Positions 48,501 to 60,607 of a DNA stretch of 64,000 nt are shown here, piece after piece. The notes below the pieces were generated by a model. The model was not told the DNA's origin. It searched no databases and saw only the letters and a program-made list of their open reading frames with translations. Position 1 is the stretch's first letter; each line of letters opens with the position of its first letter. The DNA lies in NCBI GenBank assembly GCA_947579605.1, contig OX388316.1, positions 18,727,290 to 18,791,289 of the forward strand, in the 5' to 3' direction. This DNA is from Athripsodes cinereus. Taxonomy: Eukaryota; Arthropoda; Insecta; Trichoptera; Leptoceridae. The position numbers were made by a program, and so were the translations under genes.

Positions 48501-49500
48501 AGTTATGCTAATTGTAATTATTAAATCAGCCAAATATTTTTAGATTTACATCATCGGAGGAATCGACGGAAGGCAAATTCTTTCATCAGCTGAGGTGTAC
48601 GATCCAGAGACAAATCAGTGGACATACATAAGATCCATGCCGGGACCAAGATCTGGAGTTAGCTTAGTAGCTCATGAGGGCATTCTCTACTGTTTAGGAG
48701 GATTTAATGGGCACAGACGTTTAAGTAGCTGTAAGTGCATATTCATATTATTTCACTTTTAGATTAGGTAGATGATCAGTAAACTAGTAGTCACAGGATA
48801 TCAAAGAATCAAATTACCTTGCTAATCTGCTTTTGTATTGCTCACTGTGAGACCTTATTCCTATGATCCATAGGCTAAAATCTACAAAATACAGCTTATT
48901 GGTAAATGCATGAGAATCATGCAATCCAAAATCATTAATCAGAAAGTAATATAAAAGGAGAGGAATAATTGTACAAGGACAAGAGTTTATGCTTTATCCT
49001 TTCTATCTGCTCTCTAAAGAAAATGGCACAAAGATAGTTTAGTATAACTCAGTCTCTTGTAATTGTAGGCGAGAAATTGGATCCTGATAATGGAGAAGAT
49101 TGGAGGCTGATACCTTCAATGATAATTGGAAGAAGTAATTTTGCTGCTGTGGTTATGGAGAACAATATCTTTGCCATTGGAGGATATGATGGTACATATT
49201 GTTAAACATTTTCTAATTTCTACTTGTTACATCAGTTGACTTGGACTCGTGAAGAAATTAATGAGATTTGTTCTATCATGAAAATTGATTTCAGGTACTG
49301 GGACTATTGCGACGGTAGAAGCTTTTGACATATTCAAGGAAGAATGGATCAGCGTACATTCTATGAATATTAGTCGGTCTGCCTTGAGTGCTTGCGTTTT
49401 GTCAGGTTTACCCAACACTCGGGAGTATTCTTACGCATGCGAAACTGTTACAAATGTTGTGGAAACAATGCCACAAACAAGCAGTTTAGCGAGCGTATAG
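45571..49500 (+). CDS. KLHL10: Kelch-like protein 10 type (BTB-BACK-Kelch), 7 exons, 623 aa
   Basis: Exons: 45571-46398, 46899-47062, 47476-47690, 47929-48077, 48544-48730, 49069-49191, 49295-49500, all GT/AG and in phase. The start ATG follows an in-frame TGA directly. BTB domain residues about 48-160 (KIHRLILSTVSPYFKAVFTN), BACK about 161-265, then six Kelch blades beginning VLFAIGGWDSGSPTNLIETY, KIYVIGGFDGNRHFNTVQCY, KIYALGGFNGMSRLSSAERY, IYIIGGIDGRQILSSAEVYD, LYCLGGFNGHRRLSSCEKLD and IFAIGGYDGTGTIATVEAFD. The phrase NRPRIPYDVLFAIGGW and the BACK sequence are closest to KLHL10. Family members bring substrates to Cul3 ubiquitin ligase through BTB and Kelch. KLHL10 in flies and mammals acts in the testis, in spermatid differentiation. 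An AATAAA lies at 49,599-49,604. The N-terminal 40 residues are basic and lineage-specific. Symbol given by similarity; an orthologue or a close paralogue. Confidence 0.92.
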
Positions 49501-49609
49501 CAATATACTGTTCTGGCTCAAATAATCGATCCAAAACTTGGATTCCTGGCGAATGTTTCGAAAATTGCCTAAATATGTGACTTTGGTGTGGATTTGAAAA
49601 TAAATTATC

Positions 49610-51657
49610 AACCTACATTAACCATTGGTGGATGCCTAGTTTGCCTTTATGACAGGACCAACTAAAGCACCATGGCAACGTTTTATAGGTTATGGGTTTA
49701 CTATGATGCAAGTAGGAAACATTAAGTGAAATTTGCTTTCATATTTAAATAACACAGTACTCTTATTATATCTGCAAACCATTGGAATAAAAATTGATTT
49801 TTTTAATTTAAGGTAAGGCTAAATTTTTTGGATTGAGGCAGCTGAAATATACCTCCTCAAATTTCCTAAATGTTTCCCAATAGAACTAGTACGAGACTCT
49901 AATAGTTTACAATTTTGCATTATGTAGCAGTTGTCACATTATTTCATGGAATATGTCAAGTTCCAAATGTTCTTATTTAGATGTAATAATTCTAATAACT
50001 CAAACTAGTAAATGTATTGTTCTAGTTACAGCCAAGTACAATGTATCCACAAAGTATCATTGTTTTTTCACAACTACCAGTAACCTACCCAGCAATTAAA
50101 CTAGTCTATTTTTTTACGTTATAATTATAACTCTTATATTTGTGCATTGCATTTATATTAATTTTCATTTATTCTTTATATAATGTATTTTATTATGTGA
50201 TCAAAATAGACTGATTTTTCATTTTTATATCATATAAAATAATTAATTTTAGAGAAGGTTATTTATATGAAGATATTTATGCCAAATTATCTTAATTTTT
50301 TATGTCATCTGTGGATAAATAATATGACAAATAACATTATATTTTTTTTAAAATACTCTATTTGTAATGAAATTATTTGTGCGAATAGATAGGTCTTTGA
50401 ATTTATCTTGTTAAATATCAACAATAACTCATTAAAACCAAAAATCTATATTGTAAAAAAAAGTGTATATTAATTAACTTTTGTGAATAGGTTTTCCCTC
50501 AATTTATTTATCCAAATATCTGTGATATAAAATGTACCTGCGTTTAATCGAATATATTTTTTATATAACAAATTTACTAGTCATTAAATGTGTGATAATC
50601 AAATATCTGAATATTGTTATGTGTATTTGTATTCATTGTTACTATTTATTTATTATTTTACATTAATACTTCACTGCACTTTTTATAATCGAAAGTTGAA
50701 ACTTTAATTAAAAAGTACTTTGCTATTCTCAATGTTATTTTAATTAAAAAATCATAAATTTATCAACTTGATCACTCGCAGACGAGTTGATGGCATTTGA
50801 ACGTAGAATAGACTCTTTCTGTAAAGTAATGTTGCTAGCTCCGAATAATCTAAGATGAGAGGTGTGGACGAGTTATTTTGCATTACACAAGACAAATAGA
50901 TTTTCTCGCAAAAGGTCAAGAGTGAGTATATCAACTTCTAAATATAAACCAACTTAATAAATTGATTTTTATGTAGATAAAATAAAAAATGACAGTTGTA
51001 CATTTTTATTTATTCATTGACAATGATAAATAATTATTTGATAAAAGTAAATCGGAGTTAGTAGCAAGACAAGCAAATTAACAAAGTCAAAAACAGATTA
51101 CTTACAAAGTTAAAATTATGCATAGGTATAAATGTAAATTTAGACTAGGTACACCAATATTAGAATTAGTTCAATGCACTCTGATTCGAAAATATGACAA
51201 TGGAAAAAATGTTTCTACGGGGAAGATTAACATAAGATGAATATTGATATCTAGATAATATTTCAACATATTTTGCCATAACCATAAACTCTATGTGTAT
51301 ATCGACTGTGCTTAGGGCAAAGGCATCAAACCACAAATTTAGCAAAAGTGGTTTTACGTTTTAAAATCAATCATTTGTCTTGTACACATTATAGTTAAAG
51401 GATTCAATCCCTAAATGTTTAATTTTAATAGAAAAAGCAAATCATTTTTTTAAGCTAGGAATTAATTCAAACAGTCTTCACCAAGAGTGGTTATACAAAA
51501 AAGGAGATTTTTAGAGCCACACATTAAAAATAATGACAAGTCAATGGGTGGAGTAACTTAAACATAAAAAGTATAGTAATAAAAAAAGTATGGCTAATGG
51601 ATATCTTGGAGTGTGAACCTCGAGAAGATAAAGATTGTAATAATATTAATTGTTCAT
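49610..51657. other. Intergenic, AT-rich
   Basis: Between the convergent KLHL10-type gene and the prenyltransferase gene. No coding exon or recognisable repeat is supported. Part of it may be 3' UTR. Confidence 0.4.
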
Positions 51658-51790
51658 GAGTTTGTCGGTAGCCTGCAGGTAGTCTCAGCCTCGTGAACAT
51701 GCTTTCAGCTTACTGTGAAAGGTGTACAAAGTTCTATTCGGGTTTATAACAAAAACCCAGATAGGTATATCTTTTTTTTAAAAAAAAACA
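51658..51790 (+). mobile_element. tRNA-derived SINE (family D) with internal deletion
   Basis: Keeps the 5' A-box region (TCGGTAGCCTGCAGGTAG), lacks the B-box region, then resumes at TTTCAGCTTACTGTGAAAGG and ends ACAAAAACCCAGATAGG with a poly-T/poly-A tail. Confidence 0.75.
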
Positions 51791-52295
51791 TTGTAAGATG
51801 AAAATATGCTTAAGCAGTATCATCTCTATTTCCAAACTAGAAAAGATTATAACAATTTGGTATCTTGGGATGACATTTCTAAAATCAATGAACAACTCAT
51901 TAAAAAAAATTGTTTACACTTTTGAACCTTAAATAATTTGTCCTAGATTTAATTAGTGCCAAGAAGCAAAATTAGAGTAAAATAAATTCCAATTAGGAAA
52001 TACACAGTAGGAAGAAATCAGAAAATATGGAGATGTTTCAGATGGCATAAAAAAATCTATTAAGGACACTTGATATGACATTGGAAGAAGAACTAATGGT
52101 GAAAAGGAGGTAATGGGTTACATATCACATACTTATTGTTTTATCATCTTCCCACGTAAAAAAGAAAAATATCATAAACAGAGCCTCAATGAAAAGTTTG
52201 AAGCCATTCATGATAGTTATCAGGTAATATAAAATATGTACAATCATACAGCCACAATATAAAATCTACAAATATAACAATCTTACACTCTATTA

Positions 52296-54205
52296 TTATG
52301 CTTCGTTTGGTGTTTCCCCGTTGTTTTTATTTGCACGTTTTGACATCCTTTGCCCAATGAAATTCCAATATTTACATCGAATTATATCATATCTTTCAGC
52401 CATATCTTTACAGAGATCAACTCCACGTTGTAAAGTATATTTAGGGTGTGACTTTCCATTCGTAACTATCTCATCGCACATATCAATAATTAAAGCTAAT
52501 AGGTAAGGGCAACGATTGGAAGCGTCGTACAGATCTTCACAGAACGTTGTAACTTCTGGTATACTTGTTAAATCTCTGTCATCATAGAATATAACACCTC
52601 TCAGATAATTCCATGCACTTTCATTGTTTTTGATGTGCTTTATTTTTTCTAATGTAAACTCTAATTCTCTTTTGATAACATCTTCGGTAAATCCAGATGT
52701 GTTGGAAATGACAAAATATCGTTGATTCCATGCTGAATTATTTCTGACATCATTTGAGAGAAGTTCTTCTACATACTCCAGTTCTTTATCAAAGAGACTG
52801 GAAAAAATATTGTTCTTTATTAAAATAAACACATTACAAAATACTGGATATAGCGAAGAATTCAATAACATAAAATCTCAATATTCAGACAACACTAACT
52901 GCTACAAGCGAAAGGAAATTGTGAGCCAGCTTTCAGTTCATATATCTATTTATAAAGCTGGAGCATCAGATCTACATGCATAATGCTGAAACGAGCAGAG
53001 TTTCAATGACTTGGTCAATCTATTCATTTCTCAGAAAAATTAACCTCAATGTCATTTGTTTTCTAACATCAACTTTATAGAATTTTTAAAAATTTACTTT
53101 TAATTGGTTTAAACATTGAATATATTGAATTTATGTCATATCAATTTAAAATAAAACAAACCACAAACTGAGATAGTGATACATAAATAGAAATGTGATA
53201 ACAAATGCTACAACTTACTTGAAGGTTTTAATAACCCATTGTCGATGTTGCCAAGCATGGTAATTTTTAGGATCCTGCCCCAAGATGGTCGCCGTGAGTT
53301 GCAGCTCTAATGAGGCGTCTTTAATCCATTCCACAATGGCTCGTCTATGATGCCAAACTTGGTAGTTCTTGGGATTTGATTCAATGACACTTTGAAGATA
53401 TGTTAACTCATCTATAAGATCAACATCTAAGGACTGAAGCAGTTCTCGTCTGGAGGAAGAAATAATTAAATTAAAACAATAGGTTTCCAGGCTAGACATG
53501 TTATATTATAGATCAAGCGTCAAAAAACTTTCCAGATTAGCAAAATCATAGAAATGTACTAGGACAATATGTACTTATTTTAAAATTAAATCGGTAAAAA
53601 TACTTATGTATTTTCTCACCTGTATTGCCAAACAGTGTAGTTAGCTGGATTTAGTTCTAAAGCATCTTTTGTAAGATGTAGAGCTCTCATTGATTTCTCA
53701 TTCTTCTGTAAGACTGCTCGGAAGTAATCATAGACATCTTTAACTGAAACAGTTAGTAAGAACTTAGAAATATTGTCCTTGAAATAACCTCAATTTTTTA
53801 ATAGGTGAAGCTTATACTGATAACATTAAATTTATCGAAATATAAACCATGTGCAATGTATCTATATGGACAATTGTAGCAATTCAATCGCACTTTTTGA
53901 GCTGACAGGTGTGGATTCACTGTATGGACGCCATGGAAGACGAGAATAAGAGGTTAGTTACTCCAGAATGGTAAAGAATCAACTCTAAATGCAATTTATT
54001 ATTTGTCAACACACAATATAAAACGAAATTTTGGATTTGTATCAATAAGGAAAAAGTTTTAATTAATAAACTTACATTTTTCTGAATACGAAATGGCGAC
54101 AACGGGGTTTGGACCATCATCTTGCGGCACTGGTTTTATGTCGTTCCATTCAGATCTGTCCTTGTAGAAATCCCAATCTGCATCACTTCTTTCATCATCC
54201 GACAT
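52296..54205 (-). CDS. FNTA: Protein farnesyltransferase/geranylgeranyltransferase I alpha subunit, 4 exons, 328 aa
   Basis: Minus-strand exons 54205-54076, 53743-53620, 53449-53219 and 52797-52296, all with GT/AG ends and correct phase. The alpha subunit pairs with a beta subunit in the cytosol. It helps transfer farnesyl or geranylgeranyl groups to the C-terminal CaaX cysteine of Ras- and Rho-type proteins and lamins. It begins [20 protein letters not shown] followed by [16 protein letters not shown], the usual family opening. PPTA (TPR-like) repeats follow: [64 protein letters not shown] and [13 protein letters not shown]. The Lys and Tyr in [10 protein letters not shown] and [10 protein letters not shown] correspond to residues that contact the isoprenoid diphosphate in the mammalian enzyme. 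Length is normal apart from a short N-terminus and an ordinary C-terminus (GETPNEA). A long inverted repeat begins 240 bp upstream of the start. Confidence 0.96.
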
Positions 54206-54446
54206 GATATTGGTTATTTGAAGTACAATAAATGAAAATAAATGAAATGTTACTCTCCGATACACCTCAATCTAGTATGAATAATATGAACTTGATCCAC
54301 AAAAATCTCATGACGTTTCGGAAAACAACCATAGACAATTTAAGAAAATATTAATAGGTCTATGGATAATATAACGATAATAGACAAAAAATTAATTTTT
54401 CAAAATTAAATGTACAATGAATTCTGTGAATTTTTCTTGTTAGTAA

Positions 54447-55643
54447 AGTAGCATTCACATTGCTTCACTTTGGATGATCATCCAGAGTGTCAGGGTCAAA
54501 CCTGTTCATCGAAAGTGAACACGTCTGTTCACATTTGTTCATCCTATGCTTTCACTGCCATGTCTACTTTCTCACTCATGTTGTATGTAGTTTGACGTAT
54601 TTTCGTATAAAAATAATTAAGCAAATTCAAAAATGAAAAATAACACTTAAAATAAATTAATATAGCTCTCGACTGCATAATAATTTTGTACATGATTCTG
54701 ACATTCAATACAAATTCATAGAGAATAAAACAAATAATAAGATGAAACTTGTTTATGGTCGTTTCAGTGAAAGGACCTTTCATCAAAATTATGACGAGTG
54801 GTAATCTCTTTCCTCCGTCATCGCTAGTGATCACTATTGATGAAACGCCTGTTCACACTTGTTCATCTTGGAGGATCATCCGGAGTGATCACTGAAAGTG
54901 AACGTATGTGAACGACCCAGTGATCACTCCGGATGATCCTCCAAGATGAATAGGTGTGAACGGGCGTTTCATCAATAGACCATTAAAGGTCACGTGGTCT
55001 TGTCTATGGATTTGCTTTTGCTTGGGGGGCAAACAGTCAGATTGCGCAAATTATCCTTGTAGGATGTTATGCCATAAGAGAAAAAAAAGAAAGTCAGACG
55101 ACAAAATAATAACAAAATCGACACTGACAGTTTTTTTGATTATTAGGTATTCTTTAGGCGTTCCACCTAATATTACACCGTAATCGTCTGTTGTGTTGGG
55201 ATGCCTGATGCCCCTCAATGATTTTTCTGTGACGTCATCCTTTAATGGTCTATAGTGATCACTAGCGATGACGGAGGAAAGAGATTACCACTCGTCATAA
55301 TTTTGATGAAAGGTCCTTTCACTGAAACGACCATAAACAAGTTTTTTCTTGTTATTTGTTTTATTCTCTATGAATTTGTATTGAATATCAGAATCATGTA
55401 CAAAATTATTATGCAGTCGAGAGCTATATTAATTTATTTTATGTGTTATTTTTCATTTTTGACTTTGTTTAATTATTTTTGTACGAAAATATGTTAAACT
55501 ACATACAACATGACTGAGAGTGTTGACATGGCAGTGAAAGCATAGGATGAACAAGTGTGAACAGACGTGTTCACTTTCGATGAACAGGTTAGACCCTGAC
55601 ACTCTGGATGATCATCCAAAGTGAAGCAATGTGAATGCTACTT
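54447..55643. mobile_element. Large nested foldback element upstream of FNTA
   Basis: Arms of about 390 bp, at 54,447-54,836 and 55,250-55,643, are inverted copies with roughly 95% identity by eye. The outer ends are AGTAGCATTCACATTGCTTC and GAAGCAATGTGAATGCTACTT. Inside lies a second, 55-bp-arm hairpin at 54,838-54,975 (GATGAAACGCCTGTTCACAC against GTGTGAACGGGCGTTTCATC). There is also a third pair, ATAGACCATTAAAGG (54,972-54,986) and CCTTTAATGGTCTAT (55,239-55,253). Within the arms, words like GATCATCC and GTTCATC recur. Each arm carries the same short ORF in mirror orientation, which I regard as non-genic. No transposase is seen. Confidence 0.85.
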
Positions 55644-55740
55644 AACAAAAATTAGCTATTTAAACTATATAGTACCTATACGAAGTGAAATAAACATGTA
55701 TCCTGTTAAATTTATACTAGGTACAACTACTACACTACTA

Positions 55741-55978
55741 CATAACCATCACGGCAAATTCTACAAGTGGGGTAGCCAAAGGACTAACTGTATGCAATTA
55801 ACATTCAAATTGTCCTCTCTGTGCCAATAAAATATTAGATATTCGGGATGAACGGCATGCCTCATCGCTGAAATGTTTATGAGGTTTTACGAACACTTGC
55901 CTTTCACAGAACACGCAAAAACTTACAAAAAAGAGTAGGAGTCTTTTTTTCTTTATCGGGGATTCCACTGGGTGGAAG
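55741..55978 (-). repeat. Interspersed repeat family B, near full-length minus copy
   Basis: Begins ACCATCACGGCAAATTCTAC and runs to GGGGATTCCACTGGGTGGA. It has diverged from the 5839 copy. Confidence 0.75.
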
Positions 55979-55979
55979 T

Positions 55980-57150
55980 TTATTCATAGACATAGTTACA
56001 TAAAGTTTAATGTGAAATTTATGCCCACACACTATGTGTAAAGGTAACCCACATAAATATAATAAGTTTTTGCAATATAAAATTAAATGCTAGACGTTTG
56101 TTTAATGATATTAAATCTTGCTTTAAGGCAAAGCACCTGACTTCGAGTGAATTATCAAAATGATATTAAATATTCTAATAAAAATAATTTGTAGTATAAA
56201 TTGTTATTACTTTTATCTCCTTATTCATATAAACATCATGCATTGTGCTCAAATTTTAAGTAGGTAGTATCGAGTTGTATGGGTGTAGCAAGGTACGAGA
56301 TAATGGGATAACACCCTAGGGTCCCCGATATTTAGAGACCTCGATGTTGGACCCAATTATTGGATCTATAATATGTATGTATTCATTTACTGATGAGAAA
56401 AAGTTATTGAAAATACACCAACATATTCGAGTGGTTTTAAATCGAAAGTGGACCAATTAAATGACTTTTTGTTAACTAATTATAATTATGTGGAAATATT
56501 CTGTGTTCTGAATTCTATTAAAACTGCTCTTTGAACACAGTCTAATAAAAAATGTTTTTTTTTCAATAAATAACGTGAAAAATCATGGTTATTTTGAAAT
56601 TAAACAAATCAATTGCAGTTATAATTGAAATTCCAAATGCTTTCACAAAAAACACGTACCTACCTCTAAAATAATAAAGATATTAGGTACCTACCAGGTA
56701 AATTAAAAAAAGCATAGAATATCAAATTCACAGTGTTCTAAAAAACGTGATTAGATAGAAGAAATCACGGAAATCACTTCATAGTGATAATCTCACCTCT
56801 GTACATATCATTGTAATGATTTGAATCTCGTCAACTTAGTTGCATAAAAATGGCGGGCAAAAATAAAAAATAATAACAAATTAAATTGTACATAATAAAA
56901 TACTGTGTACCGTGTTGTGAAAATGTGAGATAGAAAAGCAAGGTAAAGCAGATTCCAAATTTTAACTCTACATTCTCACAAAATTTCTTCGATCTAATAG
57001 GCATCGGATAAAACGGAATCTTACTCTCCTTTCATCGCAACTCGTCACAAAAAAATATACTCTAATTACTCCAGTTGAGTTAGACTTACATTGAGTAAAA
57101 ATATTAATAATTATTCATTTAGCGTTGTGTTTCAGACTTCAGTCATCAGC
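55980..57150. other. Intergenic, AT-rich
   Basis: No gene or family-level repeat supported. Confidence 0.4.
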
Positions 57151-57238
57151 AGCCTTAGTCAAAACACATTTTAGCGTTACGTTTTCGTCGTCCACGTTTG
57201 AACGAAAACGTAACGCTAAAATGTGTTTTGACAGGGCT
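57151..57238. mobile_element. MITE, family A, short internally deleted copy
   Basis: Consists almost only of the two ends: AGTCAAAACACATTTTAGCG and CGCTAAAATGTGTTTTGACA, joined through ACGTTTTCGTCGTCC. The TIR words are better preserved than in the 4445 copy. Confidence 0.8.
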
Positions 57239-57421
57239 CCCAAAGGCGTAAATACGCCACTGTTAGTAGGTAAGTACGCGGCATGTGGCAATAAAGGTAT
57301 TGGGTAACAATAAAAAATACATTGTGTACCTACGCTTTATTGTAGGTAAATAATTTATTAAACTCCTTGAATAATAATTGAATGTTTTGAAATTTATTGA
57401 TGTGACATTTTAATAAACATA

Positions 57422-58750
57422 TCGAGGGGTGAAAGGCTATTTGTTTTAAGCGACACTTTTGCCGAAAATGAGTTATATATATGGTCGGATTCGGCAAATT
57501 TTTCTGCGTCGATTGGTCTAGGTTTCGAGTCAATCGGAGTACTTTTTTGGCGCTTGAACAAAAAAAAATAGGTCTAATTTTTCAAAAGTGATGTATGATC
57601 TGACATCAAATTTGTCACTTGATTTAAACACTTCACTTAAACCATTCATTAATACTGATTAATACAGACTATTGGAGCATAAGCTATTTTTCTTTCTTCA
57701 AATTTGCAGATAGATGGTAGTTAAAGCTTTTTTCCGTGTGTGCAAATTGTCATAAAAAGTACCTTAAACCGTTTTGCCCTCTTCTGCTATTTCTCTGCAT
57801 TGTCGCTTCATACATTTAGCTGGCGATATTTAAAAAAGTAGTGCATGTCGCATGAACCGTTTTCGCTGCAACCGTTTGCACCAACTTTTGACTGTTCAAC
57901 CAATTTTCTATTTCGTAATATTGATAATGATGGTCGTTTCAACTTTTTCGTCTCATTTTTATTTTTGAAAACATGTTATTTGAGACAAATAATAATTTTA
58001 ATAATTTCATCTCTATTTATCTATTTTTTGGTTTTTGTTTTTTCGATAAGATTATGTTTGTTTTAATAATTATACCAGTGCATTGTTTTATTAGCTATTA
58101 TAATATTTTTCCAGATTTCTCATTGTAACAATAAATATTATTGACAACAATTCTTTTACTTGTTTAATAAAAAATATCATAATTAATGTTTTTATGTTTT
58201 CTTTTAAACCCAAGATTCACTTAGCATTACGACAAAAATTATTTTGTATCAACTACCTAGTTTTATAAAATCCTTTCAGGAGGAGGATGTAAAACAATTA
58301 ATTAAGAATGTTATTGTTGCTTAAGTCACTGTTCCTGTTTCCGTTTATCTTTCAGCTTGTAGTTAAAACAAATAGCCTATTTCAATTATCTTTGGTCAAT
58401 GTCAGATAAATCGTTATTCCTTCCACTAATTAATTACAGCGATGTCGCTTAAAACGTTTTTCCCTTCATTAATGTTTTATGCCGTTGGTGGTTGAATCAT
58501 TTTTCTTGACTCCGGATAAAAGCCAAATTGTATTAAGCGACACATAATTTGGATGTTTTGAAGGTATTATTACTGAAAATTATGCCAAAATATGTGTTGA
58601 TTTTTTTTAAACATGCTGTTCTTAGAACGTTTTTAAATAGGACTAATCGTTTTTTTATAATATTTTTTTTTCTAAAAAAAATAACTTTAAATTGCTCTCC
58701 TGTAAAGTTCACAAAATGTCGCTTAAAACAAATAGCCTTTCACCCCTCGA
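57422..58750. mobile_element. 1.3-kb DNA element with about 30-bp terminal inverted repeats
   Basis: Begins TCGAGGGGTGAAAGGCTATT and ends AATAGCCTTTCACCCCTCGA. The match continues inward through TGTTTTAAGCGAC and GTCGCTTAAAACA. A TA dinucleotide flanks both ends (57,420-57,421 and 58,751-58,752), compatible with a TA target duplication. Words such as TGTCGCTTAAAACG also occur inside (about 58,443). There are no transposase motifs, only short ORFs, so it is probably non-autonomous. Confidence 0.8.
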
Positions 58751-59025
58751 TATAATATTTATTGTACATGTTATGTAGGTAACAATATCATTTCTCTGTT
58801 TATCTATACCATCACGGCATTTCCTACATGCTCCGTAGCCAGTATCGACTTAAATCATGTTAATTTGTCTGGAATATTTGAGTGGAAAATAAAATGTTTC
58901 TTTTATTTTGCATAAATTAGTAATTAATTTGTCTATAGTGAGTAGCCTATTACTTGCAGCGAATCAACTGTTTTTCAACATCTTTAAAAATTTGTCTAGT
59001 TATTATTATTATCATGATTATTAAT

Positions 59026-59080
59026 CGCGAGCCGGCGAAGAGTTTCCGCTCTCATAATCAGGCTAATGTTAAGTACTTAT
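59026..59080 (+). repeat. Short dispersed repeat shared with 9687-9755
   Basis: Both contain GCGAGCCGGC followed after about 25-30 bases by CAGGCTAATGT and AAGTA. Origin unknown. Confidence 0.5.
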
Positions 59081-59424
59081 ACCTTTATGTAGTTACCCTT
59101 TATTTGCGCATTTACCTACCAATAATACATATTATCCATATATTTAATATCTATGTATATGTCTACATTTATGACACATAAGAAACCCTGTTCTCGGTCA
59201 AGGTGAGCAATGCCGTGAGTCGATTGTTCGCTAGATAACAAACAATACTAAAAATATATAGCTAGATGTAATCCCGGCTTTATTCAGATAGAACTTATAG
59301 TCCTCCCTTCTAAAGAAAAAGTTACTGCTACTATACCATCATGGCATATCCCACACAAGTGAGGCAGTCACTTGACCATCCGCGTGTAATGCAAGCTGTC
59401 ATCAGCTGTGTTGTAATTTGTAAT

Positions 59425-59560
59425 AAGGAAGACATCGTGTCTCTGCGATAAACTTGCTCATTGTACAAAATTATATTTTTTACCAATCATGTTGTGATTC
59501 TATAAATGCTTATTGTTTTTGTTGTGTCTAATATTTTGTGCAAAGGAGTTTTTATTATCA
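59425..59560 (+). mobile_element. LINE 3' tail (family C), divergent copy
   Basis: Contains GGAAGACATCGTGTCTCTGC, GATAAACTTGCTCATTGTAC and the inner pairing words TTGTACAAAATTAT and AATATTTTGTGCAA. Confidence 0.6.
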
Positions 59561-60463
59561 TTTTTAAAACACTATTTTCATATTTCTAGATTTAATTTAG
59601 AATTAAAAATTTAAGGATCCACCGACCACCCGGGCAGTGTAGAAATCTAGGGACTTCCATTTCTTTTTCATTCATCCGATTCTAATTTCTACACTAGCAA
59701 ATTTTTCCACACGAGAGGTACCTACTTACCATTTGAGTGGGTACTGGGTAGCCTAGGGGCTGGCCGGCCAATACCATCACGTGTGGAATCTTTTGATTAC
59801 ATTAATCTTTCGGTGTCCCTCTAGCCGAGGGAAGCAAACTTATTTTTGTATTGTGATTTTCTGATATATACATCTATTTGGGCTAAGGTTTAATTGTTGT
59901 CTGTTAAATTATCTTGTAAGCATGTAAAAGGCTCGCGAAGTATATTAATAAATAAATTTCTTAAATTTTGAATAAGGTTATAATATGTAGATAAGATACG
60001 TCGGAATTCGCTCCGTTGAATCGAATTTAAGTGATGTTATGTTAATATCGCATATACCTAAATGATATAATGCTAATAACATTTCAATATTTTACATTGT
60101 TTTGTCAAATTTGTTGTACCATGATGTGGAAAAAAAATAAATAAATAAATACTGGGTAGGTACTCTTTATACTACAAATGAACAGAGACAAAATATATTT
60201 TATTAATTGTATGAATCATTTGCACAAAATGAATTGTTATGAATTAGGTGTCCGTTTATTACAAAAATAATATTAAATTATTACCCATTATGTACGGTAT
60301 TGTCTCATACATAATAAGGGAAAGTGTAATAAATTGCAAATAATACCTTATATTGTAGATATTATATCACATAATTTTATATAGGTATTAAACGGTGCAC
60401 ATTAATTTTAGCATACATTTTTATTCAGTCATAGAAAATATTATACATCTAATGGCTTTTTAT

Positions 60464-60607
60464 TTTATTTATTTATTTATTCCTTACTGTACATTGATTA
60501 CGAGCAAATTCACACAAAAATACATTTAAAAGAAATACAATCATACAATCAATATAGTACAGAGAGCGAGTTTATCGCAGAGGCGCGATTTCTTCCGACT
60601 AAACCAT
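60464..60607 (-). mobile_element. LINE 3' tail (family C), minus copy
   Basis: On the minus strand reads GTCGGAAGAAATCGCGCCTC, GCGATAAACTCGCTCTCTGT, then CAATGTACAGTAAGGAATAA and a TAAATAAATA tail. The tail faces left. Confidence 0.7.

Noticed and set aside
54544..55497. Two similar ORFs of 96 and 80 codons in opposite orientations
   Set aside because: They are mirror images because they lie in the two arms of the foldback element. One is cut short by a stop and there is no family match.
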